A stretch of DNA of 64,000 nucleotides from contig OX442314.1 of assembly GCA_949358305.1 (NCBI GenBank), positions 53,763,369 through 53,827,368 on the forward strand, in the 5' to 3' direction. The first letter of the stretch is position 1. Every line of letters starts with the position of its first letter. The notes below the pieces were generated by a model. It saw only the letters and a program-made list of their open reading frames with translations. It was not told where the DNA came from and searched no databases. The translations under genes were made by a program, and so were the position numbers. The stretch is from Strigamia acuminata (Eukaryota > Arthropoda > Chilopoda > Geophilomorpha > Linotaeniidae). Shown in pieces: positions 45,677-55,756 of the stretch.

Positions 45677-48600
45677 TTCTTCGACGACGCCTGCGCTTGG
45701 CAGTTTTTTGCCAGGGCGATATTTAACTCGGCCATCATCTTCATCATCGTCTGTGTCTCACTAGTGATTTTGGCCGTTTTTTCGCATTTGTCGGAATAAT
45801 GGCCGTATTCCCCACAGCTGTAACATTTGATGTTGCTTTTGTCGCCCGTGGGTGTGAAACCCGGTTTTTTCGGGACGAATGCTGTTAGGAACCGTCTTTT
45901 GGGGCCCGGCGCCCCTTTTTCCTTGGCTGCGCGGGCGTGAGCTCTGAATTGAGTGATGGCTAGCGCTCGGTGCGCGTGATGAAGGTACGGACCTTGCTCG
46001 TCGCACCCCGTCGATAGGTTCTCGAGGTGTTCGTGCAGGTCTTCTTCATCGGTTGATTCTTCTGTCGGCTCGGCGACCGCCGCGGGAGGTGACGCTTCTT
46101 CTGCTTTTGCCGAGGTGGCTAAGTCAGTCGAGGTCACCTGCATCGCTGTAGTCGTCGGAGCTTTCTTTGGGGCAGCAATCGGGTTGCTTGGGAGCGTGAC
46201 ACCGGTTTTTGGTGTCAACGTCCGTCCCGAAGATGCCTCAGTGAGGCTCATTATGCCGCTGAGGTATTCGCTCGGTCTCATTAATTTCTCGGAAGCTTTA
46301 TGGCGTTCGGCGCTGGTTATCAGTCGCTTTTCGTGGGCTTCCGCCTCTTCGGGTGGCAGTGAGGCGTAGTACCTTTGTTCTATCTCCAGCGTATTGGTTA
46401 GGAGATAATTACTGACATCCCGATAGTCGCCAGTGCGGGGAGCACGCATGTCCAGCAATATTTGTTGTGAATGTGCTGACAATCCCCCATAGAAAATCAT
46501 CGTAAACCCGGCAGGGTTAATTTCGTACGGTGCTCGGGCGAAGAGTAATTTTGCTCGAGCGTCGTAGTCGGCGAGTGTTTCACCTGGAGCTTGACGGAGG
46601 CCACGCAATTTGTTGCTGATCTCGTCGGGTGTCTCGCCGTATCGAAGGTCGAAACGGACGAGAAAGTCGTCCCAGGTTGGATTTTTTAGCCCTTGATACC
46701 ACTCTCGTGCTGACCCGGTGGTTAACTCCACTAGGCCGTGTGTAAGCATATCGGCGACGGTCGCCTTTGTAGCTTTCTTAATTCTCATGACTTCGTCGAG
46801 GAAGCGGTCTCCCGCTTTCCACGAACCGTCGAATCGCGTTTGTACGTAGTGCTGCCAGCGGATGTTGCCCGTGGCTTCGGCCGCTGGTTCGTTACGCACG
46901 CCATATTTGCGTTTGACCCTTTCACCGGCGCGGTTATGTTCATCTCCGGGGTGGCCCAAGTCGATTCCTTCCTTTCGGAAAGAGTTCAATAAGGCACGAC
47001 CCAGTTCAGCCATTGTATATTGTCGGCCGGCAGAGTCCTGGAAATTCCCCTCCTGCATGGAAGGGCGAGAGCTGTGTGAAGATCGGTTGGAGGCATTCGG
47101 TCGGTCCGAATGGTGCTGGTTGCTGCCGCGGCTCTCTCGGTGCGGTCCGGATGACGGTCGACTTTGGTCGTCGTCGTCCGATGAATCAGAGGGGTCGGAA
47201 GGGTCGCCTTGTGGGTGATCTCTTGGTCCCTCCGGGGGGACTTCTTTGCCATCCCGTGATTTCTTCGAGCCTCCGGAGGGCGGCGGCTCCTTTTCGTCGC
47301 TGCTCCCGTAAAAAGAATGCCATTTATTCTCTTCGCTTCCTGGGCGCTCGCGGTCCTTATTCGCGTTCTTTTTGTTAAGCAACGCGTCGATTGCGGCGCT
47401 TCTTTCGGATCGTTTCGAGGGGTTACGGTTTCTGGATTTTTTATCCGGTTGGTCGTCATCCTGCGACTTCCTCTTTTTTGTTTCGGCTTCGGAGCCACCG
47501 GTGGGCTCTTTGTCCTCCTTTGGATCCTCCTTTTTACTCCTCTCTGAAACGTCCTGCTCGTACTCTCTTTGGAATTTCTCCGCTTCCTTTTCCCAGTTTT
47601 CGGCTTCCCATCGTTTTTGCTCGTCAATTATCGCTTTTTTCTTAGCTTGGTACTCGTCGGTCCATCTGTACCGCTCCCATTCTTCGTGTTGTTCAAGAAG
47701 TTGCTCCTTTTCTCTCCTTGCTCTTGCGGCTTTCATCCTTTCGTGGTATTGCTCTTCCCACTTCTGGTGTTGCCGCTGAGCTTCTTCTCTTAGTTTCTGC
47801 AATTTCTCGGCTTTTCGTTGGGCTAGGAGGGCTCGGAATTGGTCTTCGTAGTCTTGGGCTTCTCTGTGCCTTCCTTCTACGGTATTATTCCATTCTCTTC
47901 GTATTTTTGCTTCCTGCTCTTCTCTTATTTCTTGCACCATTTCTTCCGTTCTCTCCATGGTTCTTTTTTCCCGCTGTAGTCGTTCCTCTTCCTCGTTCCA
48001 AAGTTCTCTCCTTTCAGCGCTCACTCTACGCTGACGATTTATCGTTTCCTGCCTCGATTCTTCTCGGGCTTTCTCCCGAGATTCGTGAAGGGCTTTGTGA
48101 GGATCGGGCACGAAGTTACCTACGTCACTCGGCGTTTCTTGCGCTACAGGCGTCTCCGCCGCTGATCTTGCGACTGGCGTCGGGGCCTGTGCTGCGCAAA
48201 TCGCTTTAGTGAGTATAGTAATCGAGTCCCAAACTGACGTTCCTGGCGGAATATCGGTTACTGCTTTCAGTCGGGCTGCCTGTTGCGATAGGTGAATTAA
48301 ATGGGCTACCTCGGGGGAAACAGGGGCAGGTCTCGCCGAGGCACGGGAGGCCATCGGGGTCCCGCTCGTGTTTCTCGCCGGAGTTTCATTTAGGGGGGCC
48401 GAATGGTGGCTTTGTGCTGGTGATGGGTTGCTGTCGACTGTGGTTGTTCGCCTCGGAGTTTCCGTTTTCTCCTCGGCTACCAGTATCGGCACTCGTCCTG
48501 TTGTTGTATCGCGAATTTCTTCTTGATTTTCTAGGACTTCCGTATCGGTGTCTTCGACAAAGGGCATATCTGAGGAGAGCGGCTCTCGCTCGGGCTCGGT

Positions 48601-48792
48601 TAGGGCCTCGAGCGAAGCAGCTGCTTCCTCTTTCTGCGCCTTTGCTTTCCTCCGATTCGCTCGGGCTTTCGCCTTCGCGGATTGTTCGGGAACCGGGCCG
48701 CCCGACCTTAAGTTATAGTCGGAGGTCCGTTTTCCCTTTTCGAGCGTAGGTCGCTCGTTATCAGACGCGGATTGTTCGTCTTGGTCTGACAT
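45673..48792 (-). CDS. gag: Element B Gag (1039 aa)
   Basis: ATG at 48792 (Met-Ser-Asp-Gln-Asp). Residues about 24-29 read DYNLRS, a motif also found at the C-terminus of element A's Pol. Residues about 245-420 are an extremely Glu/Arg/Lys/Gln-rich coiled coil, followed by a charged Ser/Asp/Arg/His linker. The Gag core (residues about 640-800) shows AREWYQGLKNPTWDDF, RLRQ-like LRGLRQAPGETLADYDARAK. A CCHC knuckle, CYSCGEYGHYSDKC, lies at about 988. Same plan as element A Gag: coiled coil, disordered linker, core, knuckle. Confidence 0.92.
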   Translation of the reverse strand: MSDQDEQSASDNERPTLEKGKRTSDYNLRSGGPVPEQSAKAKARANRRKAKAQKEEAAASLEALTEPEREPLSSDMPFVEDTDTEVLENQEEIRDTTTGRVPILVAEEKTETPRRTTTVDSNPSPAQSHHSAPLNETPARNTSGTPMASRASARPAPVSPEVAHLIHLSQQAARLKAVTDIPPGTSVWDSITILTKAICAAQAPTPVARSAAETPVAQETPSDVGNFVPDPHKALHESREKAREESRQETINRQRRVSAERRELWNEEEERLQREKRTMERTEEMVQEIREEQEAKIRREWNNTVEGRHREAQDYEDQFRALLAQRKAEKLQKLREEAQRQHQKWEEQYHERMKAARARREKEQLLEQHEEWERYRWTDEYQAKKKAIIDEQKRWEAENWEKEAEKFQREYEQDVSERSKKEDPKEDKEPTGGSEAETKKRKSQDDDQPDKKSRNRNPSKRSERSAAIDALLNKKNANKDRERPGSEENKWHSFYGSSDEKEPPPSGGSKKSRDGKEVPPEGPRDHPQGDPSDPSDSSDDDDQSRPSSGPHRESRGSNQHHSDRPNASNRSSHSSRPSMQEGNFQDSAGRQYTMAELGRALLNSFRKEGIDLGHPGDEHNRAGERVKRKYGVRNEPAAEATGNIRWQHYVQTRFDGSWKAGDRFLDEVMRIKKATKATVADMLTHGLVELTTGSAREWYQGLKNPTWDDFLVRFDLRYGETPDEISNKLRGLRQAPGETLADYDARAKLLFARAPYEINPAGFTMIFYGGLSAHSQQILLDMRAPRTGDYRDVSNYLLTNTLEIEQRYYASLPPEEAEAHEKRLITSAERHKASEKLMRPSEYLSGIMSLTEASSGRTLTPKTGVTLPSNPIAAPKKAPTTTAMQVTSTDLATSAKAEEASPPAAVAEPTEESTDEEDLHEHLENLSTGCDEQGPYLHHAHRALAITQFRAHARAAKEKGAPGPKRRFLTAFVPKKPGFTPTGDKSNIKCYSCGEYGHYSDKCEKTAKITSETQTMMKMMAELNIALAKNCQAQASSKK

Positions 48793-48868
48793 TTCTTTGA
48801 GTAATTCTTCGATTTGGGTTATTATCTTAAATGAGAGATCACAAGTTCAGTTGAGATTTATTTCTAAA

Positions 48869-48886
48869 TCCCGGACAGGCCCCCAC
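48869..48886 (-). other. Element B primer-binding site, tRNA-Pro type
   Basis: On minus TGGGGGCCTGTCCGGGAT, separated from the 5' LTR by CG as in element A. About two mismatches to the tRNA-Pro 3' end known to me. Confidence 0.7.
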
Positions 48887-48887
48887 G

Positions 48888-49705
48888 TGTCGCGTCCTAC
48901 CTGGTGATAGGTTTAAAGAGCTAACGTGTATTACTTTACCTGTGATCCTACTAAATATGTAAATTACCCAAATGAATACTAAGTATATGTAAATGAACAA
49001 ACAGGTTTATTCAATAGGCGTAAGCCTTAAAATACACTCAGTATAAAACTCGAGTCGACTTGGTCAGAGTCGAACAAAGGATTTCTCAAGATGGCGTCGT
49101 CGGTTCCGCGTGGTCGGCGGAACAAAGGCGGCGTCTCGAGTTGTCGTTAATTCGTCACGGATTCGTCGTTCACGGACGCGGTGGAATGCTCTTTCGAGTC
49201 TTCTATCCGTGCCTGTTGTCTAGGGGTTGGTTTTAGCGTCGCAAGGCTCCGTCCAGAAACGTTGAGTTTCTTACAGGGCACTCGGACACTTCGCAATGGA
49301 AATAATCGTAGGTCGATTATTTAGTGTGAATCCACAAGGGTTATTTTCCTGCTTTCGCGGGGAAATAACACACAGTGTAAATTCGTGAGAGTTACAGTTG
49401 CACTGGAATCAGCGGTCCTCGATCAATCCTAACTTTTGGTGGAGTTGGCCTGACGGTGAGGTAGTTGCTGTGTTCTTGGTGTCGTTTGTGTAAGTTCTGC
49501 TTGTAGGGCGCGAAACTCTACCTGATATAGGCCAGGGTGAGGGGCCTGGCTCGGCCAATGGGGGCCGTCCACGCATCACCTCACCCCCTCGGGGCACGCG
49601 CTTCCCAGGGGGGGAAGGCGGAGCCAACGCGAGGGAACTGACCTTTCCTAGTGACTCATGCGGATGGCGTCCACTGGAGGGACGGCCACCCGCGGGGTCA
49701 CCACA
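48888..49705 (-). repeat. Element B 5' LTR
   Basis: 818 bp, identical by eye to 24717-25534. Confidence 0.93.
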
Positions 49706-50809
49706 AATGGAAGTTGGCAAGCAGGGTCAAACCTCTTGCTGGAAATATTCGAACTAGGCAAAGTTCACAGTTTTAGCTGTGAAGGTGCATTGGCCCATCT
49801 AGTACCAAGAATACTAGTTGGCGGTGTCAAGGAGTGGTTTCGCAGGAAAGACTTCACGAAGTGGGATGACTTCGTTAAACAATTTATGTTTAAATTTGGT
49901 GAATCGAGCGAAGACATCAAGACGCTCTGGAGATGTCTTAAGCAACAAAAAGGCGAAAGCTTACATTCGTACATGCTAAGAGCAGAGAATCTGCTTGGCA
50001 GAATGCCACACGCTGTTACTGATGCAACAGCAGATGATCAGTTTAGAGCTGGTCTCACAGAATATAGTAAAAATATTCTGATGATGTCGGACGCTCCCGA
50101 CCCGGGGAAATTCTCCGAGTTAAACGAGTTCATGGAGGTCAATCAATTGCGCATTGACGAAAAGTACAAAGCTTACCTTACAGATACCGAAAGGTCAGCG
50201 TACTTAAAGCGAGAGAAAAGACTCGCTGAGCAAAACAATGAAACCTTTAATGGTTTGAAATTGTTGCAGCCACCTAGTTACGAAGACTTTCTAGACGAGG
50301 TGGAAGGGAAGAGTTCGAAAAAAGAATCTTCCAAAAAGGACGTCAAAAATCCTCATTCAGTTCCTAAGTTACACGCAAATATAACTGGAGCTGAAACTCC
50401 GTCGTCTGAAGCTGAAGAAGCTGAAGAGGAGGAGGAAACAGGAGATGAGACGTTGGCTTTATTGGCCAAAGCAGCGGCGTTGTTAGCAAAAAATAACCCC
50501 GTTGCAGGCAAATGGAAGCCAAAAATGAAATCAAAAAATGTTTCATTTGACGCATCAAAGGTGAATACCGAAAGGAATTCAAAATCACCCGCGGTGTCGC
50601 CAGAGCGCCGGTCTGACGCTCGTTCTCGTTCTGCCTCGCCAGCAGCAACGAAAAAGAAATCGCCTGCCACTGATCCATGCAATTTATGCAAAAAATTAGG
50701 GCATTGGCAAAAAGACTGCCCATCCTCCAAAAAGGACAAACCAGTGTCAACAGCTGAGTTTGAAAAAGCAGTCAAGATCATAACTGACATGTTTCGAAAA
50801 AACTTGTAG
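49706..50809 (+). CDS. gag: Element A Gag, C-terminal part
   Basis: Resumes after element B (49706-49709 is the duplicated AATG). Carries the rest of the Gag core (KEWFRRKDFTKWDDFVKQF, LWRCLKQQKGESLHSYMLR), then Lys/Glu-rich linkers and a Ser/Arg segment. A CCHC knuckle, CNLCKKLGHWQKDC, precedes the end. Gag stops at TAG 50807-50809, directly after a slippery heptamer. Core layout parallels element B Gag. Confidence 0.88.
   Translation, partial: NGSWQAGSNLLLEIFELGKVHSFSCEGALAHLVPRILVGGVKEWFRRKDFTKWDDFVKQFMFKFGESSEDIKTLWRCLKQQKGESLHSYMLRAENLLGRMPHAVTDATADDQFRAGLTEYSKNILMMSDAPDPGKFSELNEFMEVNQLRIDEKYKAYLTDTERSAYLKREKRLAEQNNETFNGLKLLQPPSYEDFLDEVEGKSSKKESSKKDVKNPHSVPKLHANITGAETPSSEAEEAEEEEETGDETLALLAKAAALLAKNNPVAGKWKPKMKSKNVSFDASKVNTERNSKSPAVSPERRSDARSRSASPAATKKKSPATDPCNLCKKLGHWQKDCPSSKKDKPVSTAEFEKAVKIITDMFRKNL
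50797..50803 (+). promoter_or_regulatory. -1 ribosomal frameshift site A AAA AAC
   Basis: The heptamer is in the correct phase (CGA AAA AAC in the gag frame) one sense codon before the gag TAG. The pol frame lies at -1 and is open across the site with no ATG at its beginning. This is the canonical X XXY YYZ slippery sequence. A downstream stem or pseudoknot was not worked out. Confidence 0.75.
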
Positions 50810-53800
50810 ACGCAGATCCATCAGGTCTAGTGGACGCTGCGTCACCTCCGAAATCGGAATCAGAGAATGAAAATCTGAAGATAATGGAAGATGTTGGAGA
50901 AGTTATTGATGAATTAATTCGTCAAACAGAACTAAAAGAAAAAGAATCTCTTGAGTTAAAAAAGGAGATTGTCGGCGAAACTCCGACTGAAGAAGACACT
51001 TCCAACATTCAAGATAAAGTCGAAGTTAAAGACGATAGACCAAGCTCAGTTCCAGAGACACCTGGAATTGAGGAGTGCATTAAGTTATTTGCAGCTACAA
51101 CTCTTGATACCAATGAGTTATTAGACGAACTGCCTTTGGAGCTTCCAATTACAGTTCATCATAAATTGCGCAAGTTTGAGTGCAAAGTGGCTGGAATACC
51201 AAACAGCCAAGACCTTCCGACGTTAAAGCTAGAAACGTTAAAAGGTGTAATAACTGGAATGTTGGACTCAGGAGCAAATAAGAGCTTCCTAGCCACTTCA
51301 GTTATTAATCAATTAGGTCTAGAAAAATATCTACGACCTATCGGACCTGGTGTCAGAGTTACGACGGCAAGTGAAGAAGTCACTCCAGATGGAACAATCC
51401 ATCTTTCATTTCGATGGACACATGGCACGTTACGTCATCCGTTCATTGTAATACCAAATAAGTATCCAATGGTACTATTAGGTTGCGATTTTATGAATAA
51501 ATTAAAGATCCAACCTAATCCACAGACGATGTCTTGGAATTTTACGCAACCTGTGGATGCAGATTTACCCTACATCCCACAAGCGTTGCTGGATCGTTAT
51601 TTGGAGAAAATAGAGGAACCCGATTCCTCATTTATGACCTTTGCAAAAGCTTACGCTGCAAGTGTAACTCAAGGCAAAATTGATGAAGAGAATTTCATCC
51701 AAAAGTTAGTCGAAGAAGCTAACTTAAATTTGGAGCAATCCAAATTATTAGAAAAGATGTTATCCAAACATAAAAGGATTATTTCTAAAGATCCAGGTAA
51801 AACACACCTGGTTAAGCACAAAATTGAGCTTGACACGGAGAAACCCATCCGTGTCCCCTTTAAGAGCATAAACCCTCAAAAAAGGGAAATAATCAGACAA
51901 CTTTGTCAAGACATGATTGACAAAGGCGTAGTCGTCAAAGCTGAAGGCGATTACGGGATGCGGCCAGTCCTAGTCATGCGACCTGGAAATGACCCGCGTC
52001 TGTGTATTGATTTCCGCCCCATCAATACACATACTAAGTACAACCCACCTCAAATGCCAACAATTGAGGAAATTCTGCGAGAAATCGGAGAATTCGAGTG
52101 GGTCAGTACTATAGATCTGACCAAGGGATATTGGCAGATAGAATTGCGACCTGAAGACAGAGAAAAAACTGCCTTCTGGAGCCCAATGGGAAGACTAATG
52201 TTTTTAGTCATGCCTTTCGGATTAGTTAACGCACCAACTACCTTCCAAGAATTGATGGAAAAAGTTTTGGGTGACGTTTACAGAAAATTTGCATGGGCAT
52301 ATTTGGATGACATAATTGTTGTATCCAAATCGTTCGAAGAACACATTAAACATTTAGATATAGTGTTTAAAAAATTGGCAGAAGCTAATTTACATGCGCA
52401 TCCTGGCAAGACGCATCTCTGTAGAAAGGAATTAATTTTTCTAGGCTACAAAGTAGGAGTAGAAGGACTTGCAGTAGACCCTAAAAAAGTCGCTGCAATT
52501 ACGCAATTTCCGGCTCCTACCAATCTTAAGGAATTACAAAGATTTCTAGGCATGGTGAATTTCTTTCACCGCCTAATCAAGAATATGGCCACAGTGGCAG
52601 AACCACTAAGGCCTCTCTTGAAGAAAGATGCGGAGTTCGATTGGGAACTGCATCATCAAGCAGCATTCGACGCAATAAAAGACTTGCTTACGAATGCTGA
52701 AACAATGAAGATGCCTGACTTGTACATGCCATTTATTGTTCATACTGACGCCAGTAAACAAGGGTTGGGTGCAGCCCTTACACAAAAGAAAAATGTGGAT
52801 GGCCAAGAAGTCGAAATGCCATGCGTGTATGCAAGCAGAAGCTTGCAACCCGCTGAAAAGAATTATACTGTGACAGAATTGGAATGTCTCGCAGTAGTAT
52901 GGGGATTGCGCAAATTTCGCCCATACTTAGAGTACACTACATTCACTGTACAAACGGATCACCAAGCGCTTAAGTGGTTGATGTCGTTATCTGACCCGTC
53001 GGGCAGATTAGCTCGTTGGCAAATGGAGCTGATGGCGTATTCGTTCGAAATACAGTACGTCAAAGGTCCGCTGAATGTAATAGCAGACGCATTGTCACGT
53101 GCACCTGTCAGTGCACCTGACGAACCAGAAGACGATGGCGATAATGATGATTTATTATCATATTGCCCATCTCCTTGCCGAAGTTGGCAAATGGGAAAAT
53201 TGAACGAATTACCCAAGTCAATAATAGTTAATGAAGACGATCAAGCATTAATTAATTTTTGTATTAAAATGCATGATCCGTCAGGAACCCCTGACGTCGA
53301 ATTAAGAGCCATGATGGCTAAAAAATTCGAGCTGCCAACAACAAATGTTTTAATAAAAGCATTTGCGGCTAAAATTGCGAAGCAATTAGAATGTGATCCT
53401 CCAACGAGAGATGACATTATTGCGGCGCAAAAAGCAGACAAATTTTGCCAACATATTCGCAATTACTTGTTAAACAAGCAATATCCAAGTTACATAGTAA
53501 CTCGTCTTCAAAGAAGAAATTTTGAAAGACACGCGAGTACTTATCTCATTGAAGAAGATATGTTACTCCACTATCATCCTACCTCTACCGATGAATTAGG
53601 AGAGGATGGTAGGGCGCTTAAAGTTGTTGTGCCAAAGAAATTGATTTATAAAATCATATGGTTGATGCACGGACATCCACTGTCCGGCCACCCAGGCATT
53701 GCGAGGACAATGTACAGAACTCGAAGAGTTTATACCTGGAAAGGTATGAAACGTGATATTACACGTTTTATTCAACATTGTCAAGGATGTCAGGCATGCA

Positions 53801-55056
53801 AGCCGAGATCAAAGACCGAAATTGAAGGCGCTCAAATTGGACCATTTGGACCATTCGACTGCCTCAGTGTGGATTTGTCTGGTCCCAAACCAAGAACCAG
53901 AAGAAACAATACCCACATTTGCGTCATCGTAGATGTCGCTACGCATTGGCCAGAATTATTCCCAATGTGTAATCCAACGGCAATGAAAGTTGCCAACACA
54001 ATTTATCACTTATCAATAACTTTTGGATTTCCAAGACAAATTATAAGTGATAATGGACCTCAATTTCGATCACAGGTCTATAAAGAATTTTGCAAAAAAT
54101 TCGACATGTCGCGAACACCGACATCGATTTATCATCCACAAAGCAATCCTGTGGAGAGAACCAATCGAGATATTAAATATTTAGTTTCGATTTATTTAGA
54201 TATTCACGACCAATGGGATGAGTATCTACGCGAATTTGCATTCAGTTTGAGAACAACTGTAACAAGAGGCAGAGATTATTCTCCAGCTTTCTTAAATTTT
54301 TTCCGAGAATTAAGAATTCCTTGGGATCCAAGAATTCCGGAAGGAATTTTGGTCATTGATCCAAAAAATCCGCATTTATATGTTCAGAAATTAGAAGCAA
54401 TAATTGCAGAGACGTATCAGCATATGATGTCTCACGTCTTAGATTTAAGACGCCGTGTCGAAGCTGAAAAATCAGATAAAAAATTCGATAACTTCAGACA
54501 GAATGATTTAGTCTGGCGAGAGTCTCATATTCTCTCAAATGCCGCTAAAGGAATAGCAGCAGGCATTTCACCGAAAAGGAATGGGCCTTATGTAATTGTC
54601 AAAAGGTTACAAGGAGGCGCCTTTCAACTTCGACGGCTGAGTGATAATAAAATTTATCCAGCTGTTCACGGCACTGAATTAATGCCGTACTTTCCCGTTT
54701 TCAACCAAGAAATTTGGCTGGAAGGGGAGGAAGTGGGCCAAAAAACAAAAAATATTGTTAATACCTTGGATGATGTTGAATTATCCAAAATTCCTGTCGA
54801 AAACACGGAATCGAGTGAAAAATCAAAACTCAAAAATAACGAAGTCGATGAAATAAACAAGCGACTTGAAAATGTTTCTCTTGATGAAAATCTAGAAAAA
54901 GAAATGTTTTTAGAAAAAGAGGAAATTTCAAACAATGAGGAAAATAACTCATTTGACATTGGAGACGATGCTGATGACAATCTAAACAAGTTGGATTGTA
55001 CTTCGCGAAAGTCAAAGTACAACTTGAGATCTCGCGTTCCGCGAGTCAAGACATAG
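50803..55056 (+). CDS. pol: Element A Pol: protease, RT, RNase H, integrase
   Basis: Single open frame of about 1417 codons entered by -1 frameshift; no ATG is near the beginning. Counted from the GTG at 50830: protease with GMLDSGANKSF (about 143-153); RT with PRLCIDFRPIN, TIDLTKGYWQ and AYLDDIIVV (about 490); RNase H with VHTDASKQGLGAAL (about 638) and QTDHQALKWL; HHCC module HPLSGHPGIARTMY and HCQGCQACK (about 945-990); integrase core with LSVDLSGP, ISDNGPQFRS (about 1072) and NPVERTN (about 1106); GPYVIV module; acidic tail ending in a YNLRSR motif. All active-site residues that I can recognise are present. Confidence 0.93.
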   Translation, partial: LVDADPSGLVDAASPPKSESENENLKIMEDVGEVIDELIRQTELKEKESLELKKEIVGETPTEEDTSNIQDKVEVKDDRPSSVPETPGIEECIKLFAATTLDTNELLDELPLELPITVHHKLRKFECKVAGIPNSQDLPTLKLETLKGVITGMLDSGANKSFLATSVINQLGLEKYLRPIGPGVRVTTASEEVTPDGTIHLSFRWTHGTLRHPFIVIPNKYPMVLLGCDFMNKLKIQPNPQTMSWNFTQPVDADLPYIPQALLDRYLEKIEEPDSSFMTFAKAYAASVTQGKIDEENFIQKLVEEANLNLEQSKLLEKMLSKHKRIISKDPGKTHLVKHKIELDTEKPIRVPFKSINPQKREIIRQLCQDMIDKGVVVKAEGDYGMRPVLVMRPGNDPRLCIDFRPINTHTKYNPPQMPTIEEILREIGEFEWVSTIDLTKGYWQIELRPEDREKTAFWSPMGRLMFLVMPFGLVNAPTTFQELMEKVLGDVYRKFAWAYLDDIIVVSKSFEEHIKHLDIVFKKLAEANLHAHPGKTHLCRKELIFLGYKVGVEGLAVDPKKVAAITQFPAPTNLKELQRFLGMVNFFHRLIKNMATVAEPLRPLLKKDAEFDWELHHQAAFDAIKDLLTNAETMKMPDLYMPFIVHTDASKQGLGAALTQKKNVDGQEVEMPCVYASRSLQPAEKNYTVTELECLAVVWGLRKFRPYLEYTTFTVQTDHQALKWLMSLSDPSGRLARWQMELMAYSFEIQYVKGPLNVIADALSRAPVSAPDEPEDDGDNDDLLSYCPSPCRSWQMGKLNELPKSIIVNEDDQALINFCIKMHDPSGTPDVELRAMMAKKFELPTTNVLIKAFAAKIAKQLECDPPTRDDIIAAQKADKFCQHIRNYLLNKQYPSYIVTRLQRRNFERHASTYLIEEDMLLHYHPTSTDELGEDGRALKVVVPKKLIYKIIWLMHGHPLSGHPGIARTMYRTRRVYTWKGMKRDITRFIQHCQGCQACKPRSKTEIEGAQIGPFGPFDCLSVDLSGPKPRTRRNNTHICVIVDVATHWPELFPMCNPTAMKVANTIYHLSITFGFPRQIISDNGPQFRSQVYKEFCKKFDMSRTPTSIYHPQSNPVERTNRDIKYLVSIYLDIHDQWDEYLREFAFSLRTTVTRGRDYSPAFLNFFRELRIPWDPRIPEGILVIDPKNPHLYVQKLEAIIAETYQHMMSHVLDLRRRVEAEKSDKKFDNFRQNDLVWRESHILSNAAKGIAAGISPKRNGPYVIVKRLQGGAFQLRRLSDNKIYPAVHGTELMPYFPVFNQEIWLEGEEVGQKTKNIVNTLDDVELSKIPVENTESSEKSKLKNNEVDEINKRLENVSLDENLEKEMFLEKEEISNNEENNSFDIGDDADDNLNKLDCTSRKSKYNLRSRVPRVKT

Positions 55057-55398
55057 CGTTGACTTTCACCTTTTGGGTTTACCCAAAAGATCCGAGAGAG
55101 CAATCTCGTGACGTCATTCGTAGTCCACACTCGAATGACAACGTTCACAATACGTTATAATTTGTGACGTCATTCGGTGTCACCGAAACAAGTTCGTTGT
55201 TCCAATCAACGAACTTAGCCACTTTTCCGATAAGTTTTGAAGTGGATGCATCAACTCCGATACCGCACGACAGTTTTTCTTGATTCAGCAAACTGTAAGT
55301 TATTTTTCTGAAAGAAAAATTCGATAAATATATTTAACATAATTTATTAATTCTTTCTAGCCGAAAGAATTTCTTTTTCGACGCGAAAAAGAAGGAAA
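55057..55398 (+). other. Element A pol-ORF3 spacer
   Basis: 342 bp, non-coding. Contains repeated TGACGTCATTCG-like words (55108-55175), resembling CRE/ATF-type half sites; no further support. Confidence 0.4.
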
Positions 55399-55488
55399 AT
55401 GGCAGACGACGAAGTCAACCTCCATGCGGACAATGAAACGCCGATGGAAGGAGCCGGTAACGACGTCCAATTGCCGTTACAAGAGAGG
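55399..55488 (+). CDS. Element A ORF3 exon 1 (start exon)
   Basis: Thirty codons from ATG 55399 (context AAAATGG; Met-Ala-Asp-Asp-Glu), acidic, ending CAAGAGAGG|GTAAAT in phase 0. Splicing to 55757 joins it in frame to the long ORF3 exon. It corresponds to exon 1 of element B. Confidence 0.68.
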
Positions 55489-55756
55489 GTAAATTAATAA
55501 AATAGTTTTTACCTAGTGTTTCAGTCAGAAAAATTGAGTAATTTCGCTTTTCCTGACTTCAAACACAAGCCGCTAAAAAATAAAAATGGCGGCTATAAAA
55601 GTCACGTGCTTCAAGCATGTGCGAAGGGAGTTGCCATGACAACCAACATCCCTTAGTGACTCACAGCCACAAGCGCTAAGCTTAAAAAATATTTCAAATA
55701 AGAAATTATTTGTTTATTTTAAATAAACTAATTTATTTATTTTTCTTCGAATATAG
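55489..55756 (+). other. Intron of element A ORF3, with a TATA-like motif
   Basis: 268 bp, GTAAAT to a pyrimidine-rich acceptor TTTTTCTTCGAATATAG. Stops in the open frames rule out read-through. TATAAAAG at 55594-55601 could instead mark an internal promoter. Confidence 0.6.

Larger units (their letters stand above)
24717..49705 (-). mobile_element. Element B: full-length gypsy element with spliced ORF3
   Basis: Minus-strand element with 818-bp LTRs (48888-49705 is 5', 24717-25534 is 3') and target duplication AATG (24713-24716, 49706-49709). Minus copia inserts C1 and C2 it is about 12.86 kb. The LTRs look identical by eye. Order: LTR, tRNA-Pro-type primer site, gag, pol, ORF3, polypurine tract (GGGAGAGGGACG), LTR. 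It interrupts gag of element A in the opposite orientation. Confidence 0.93.
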
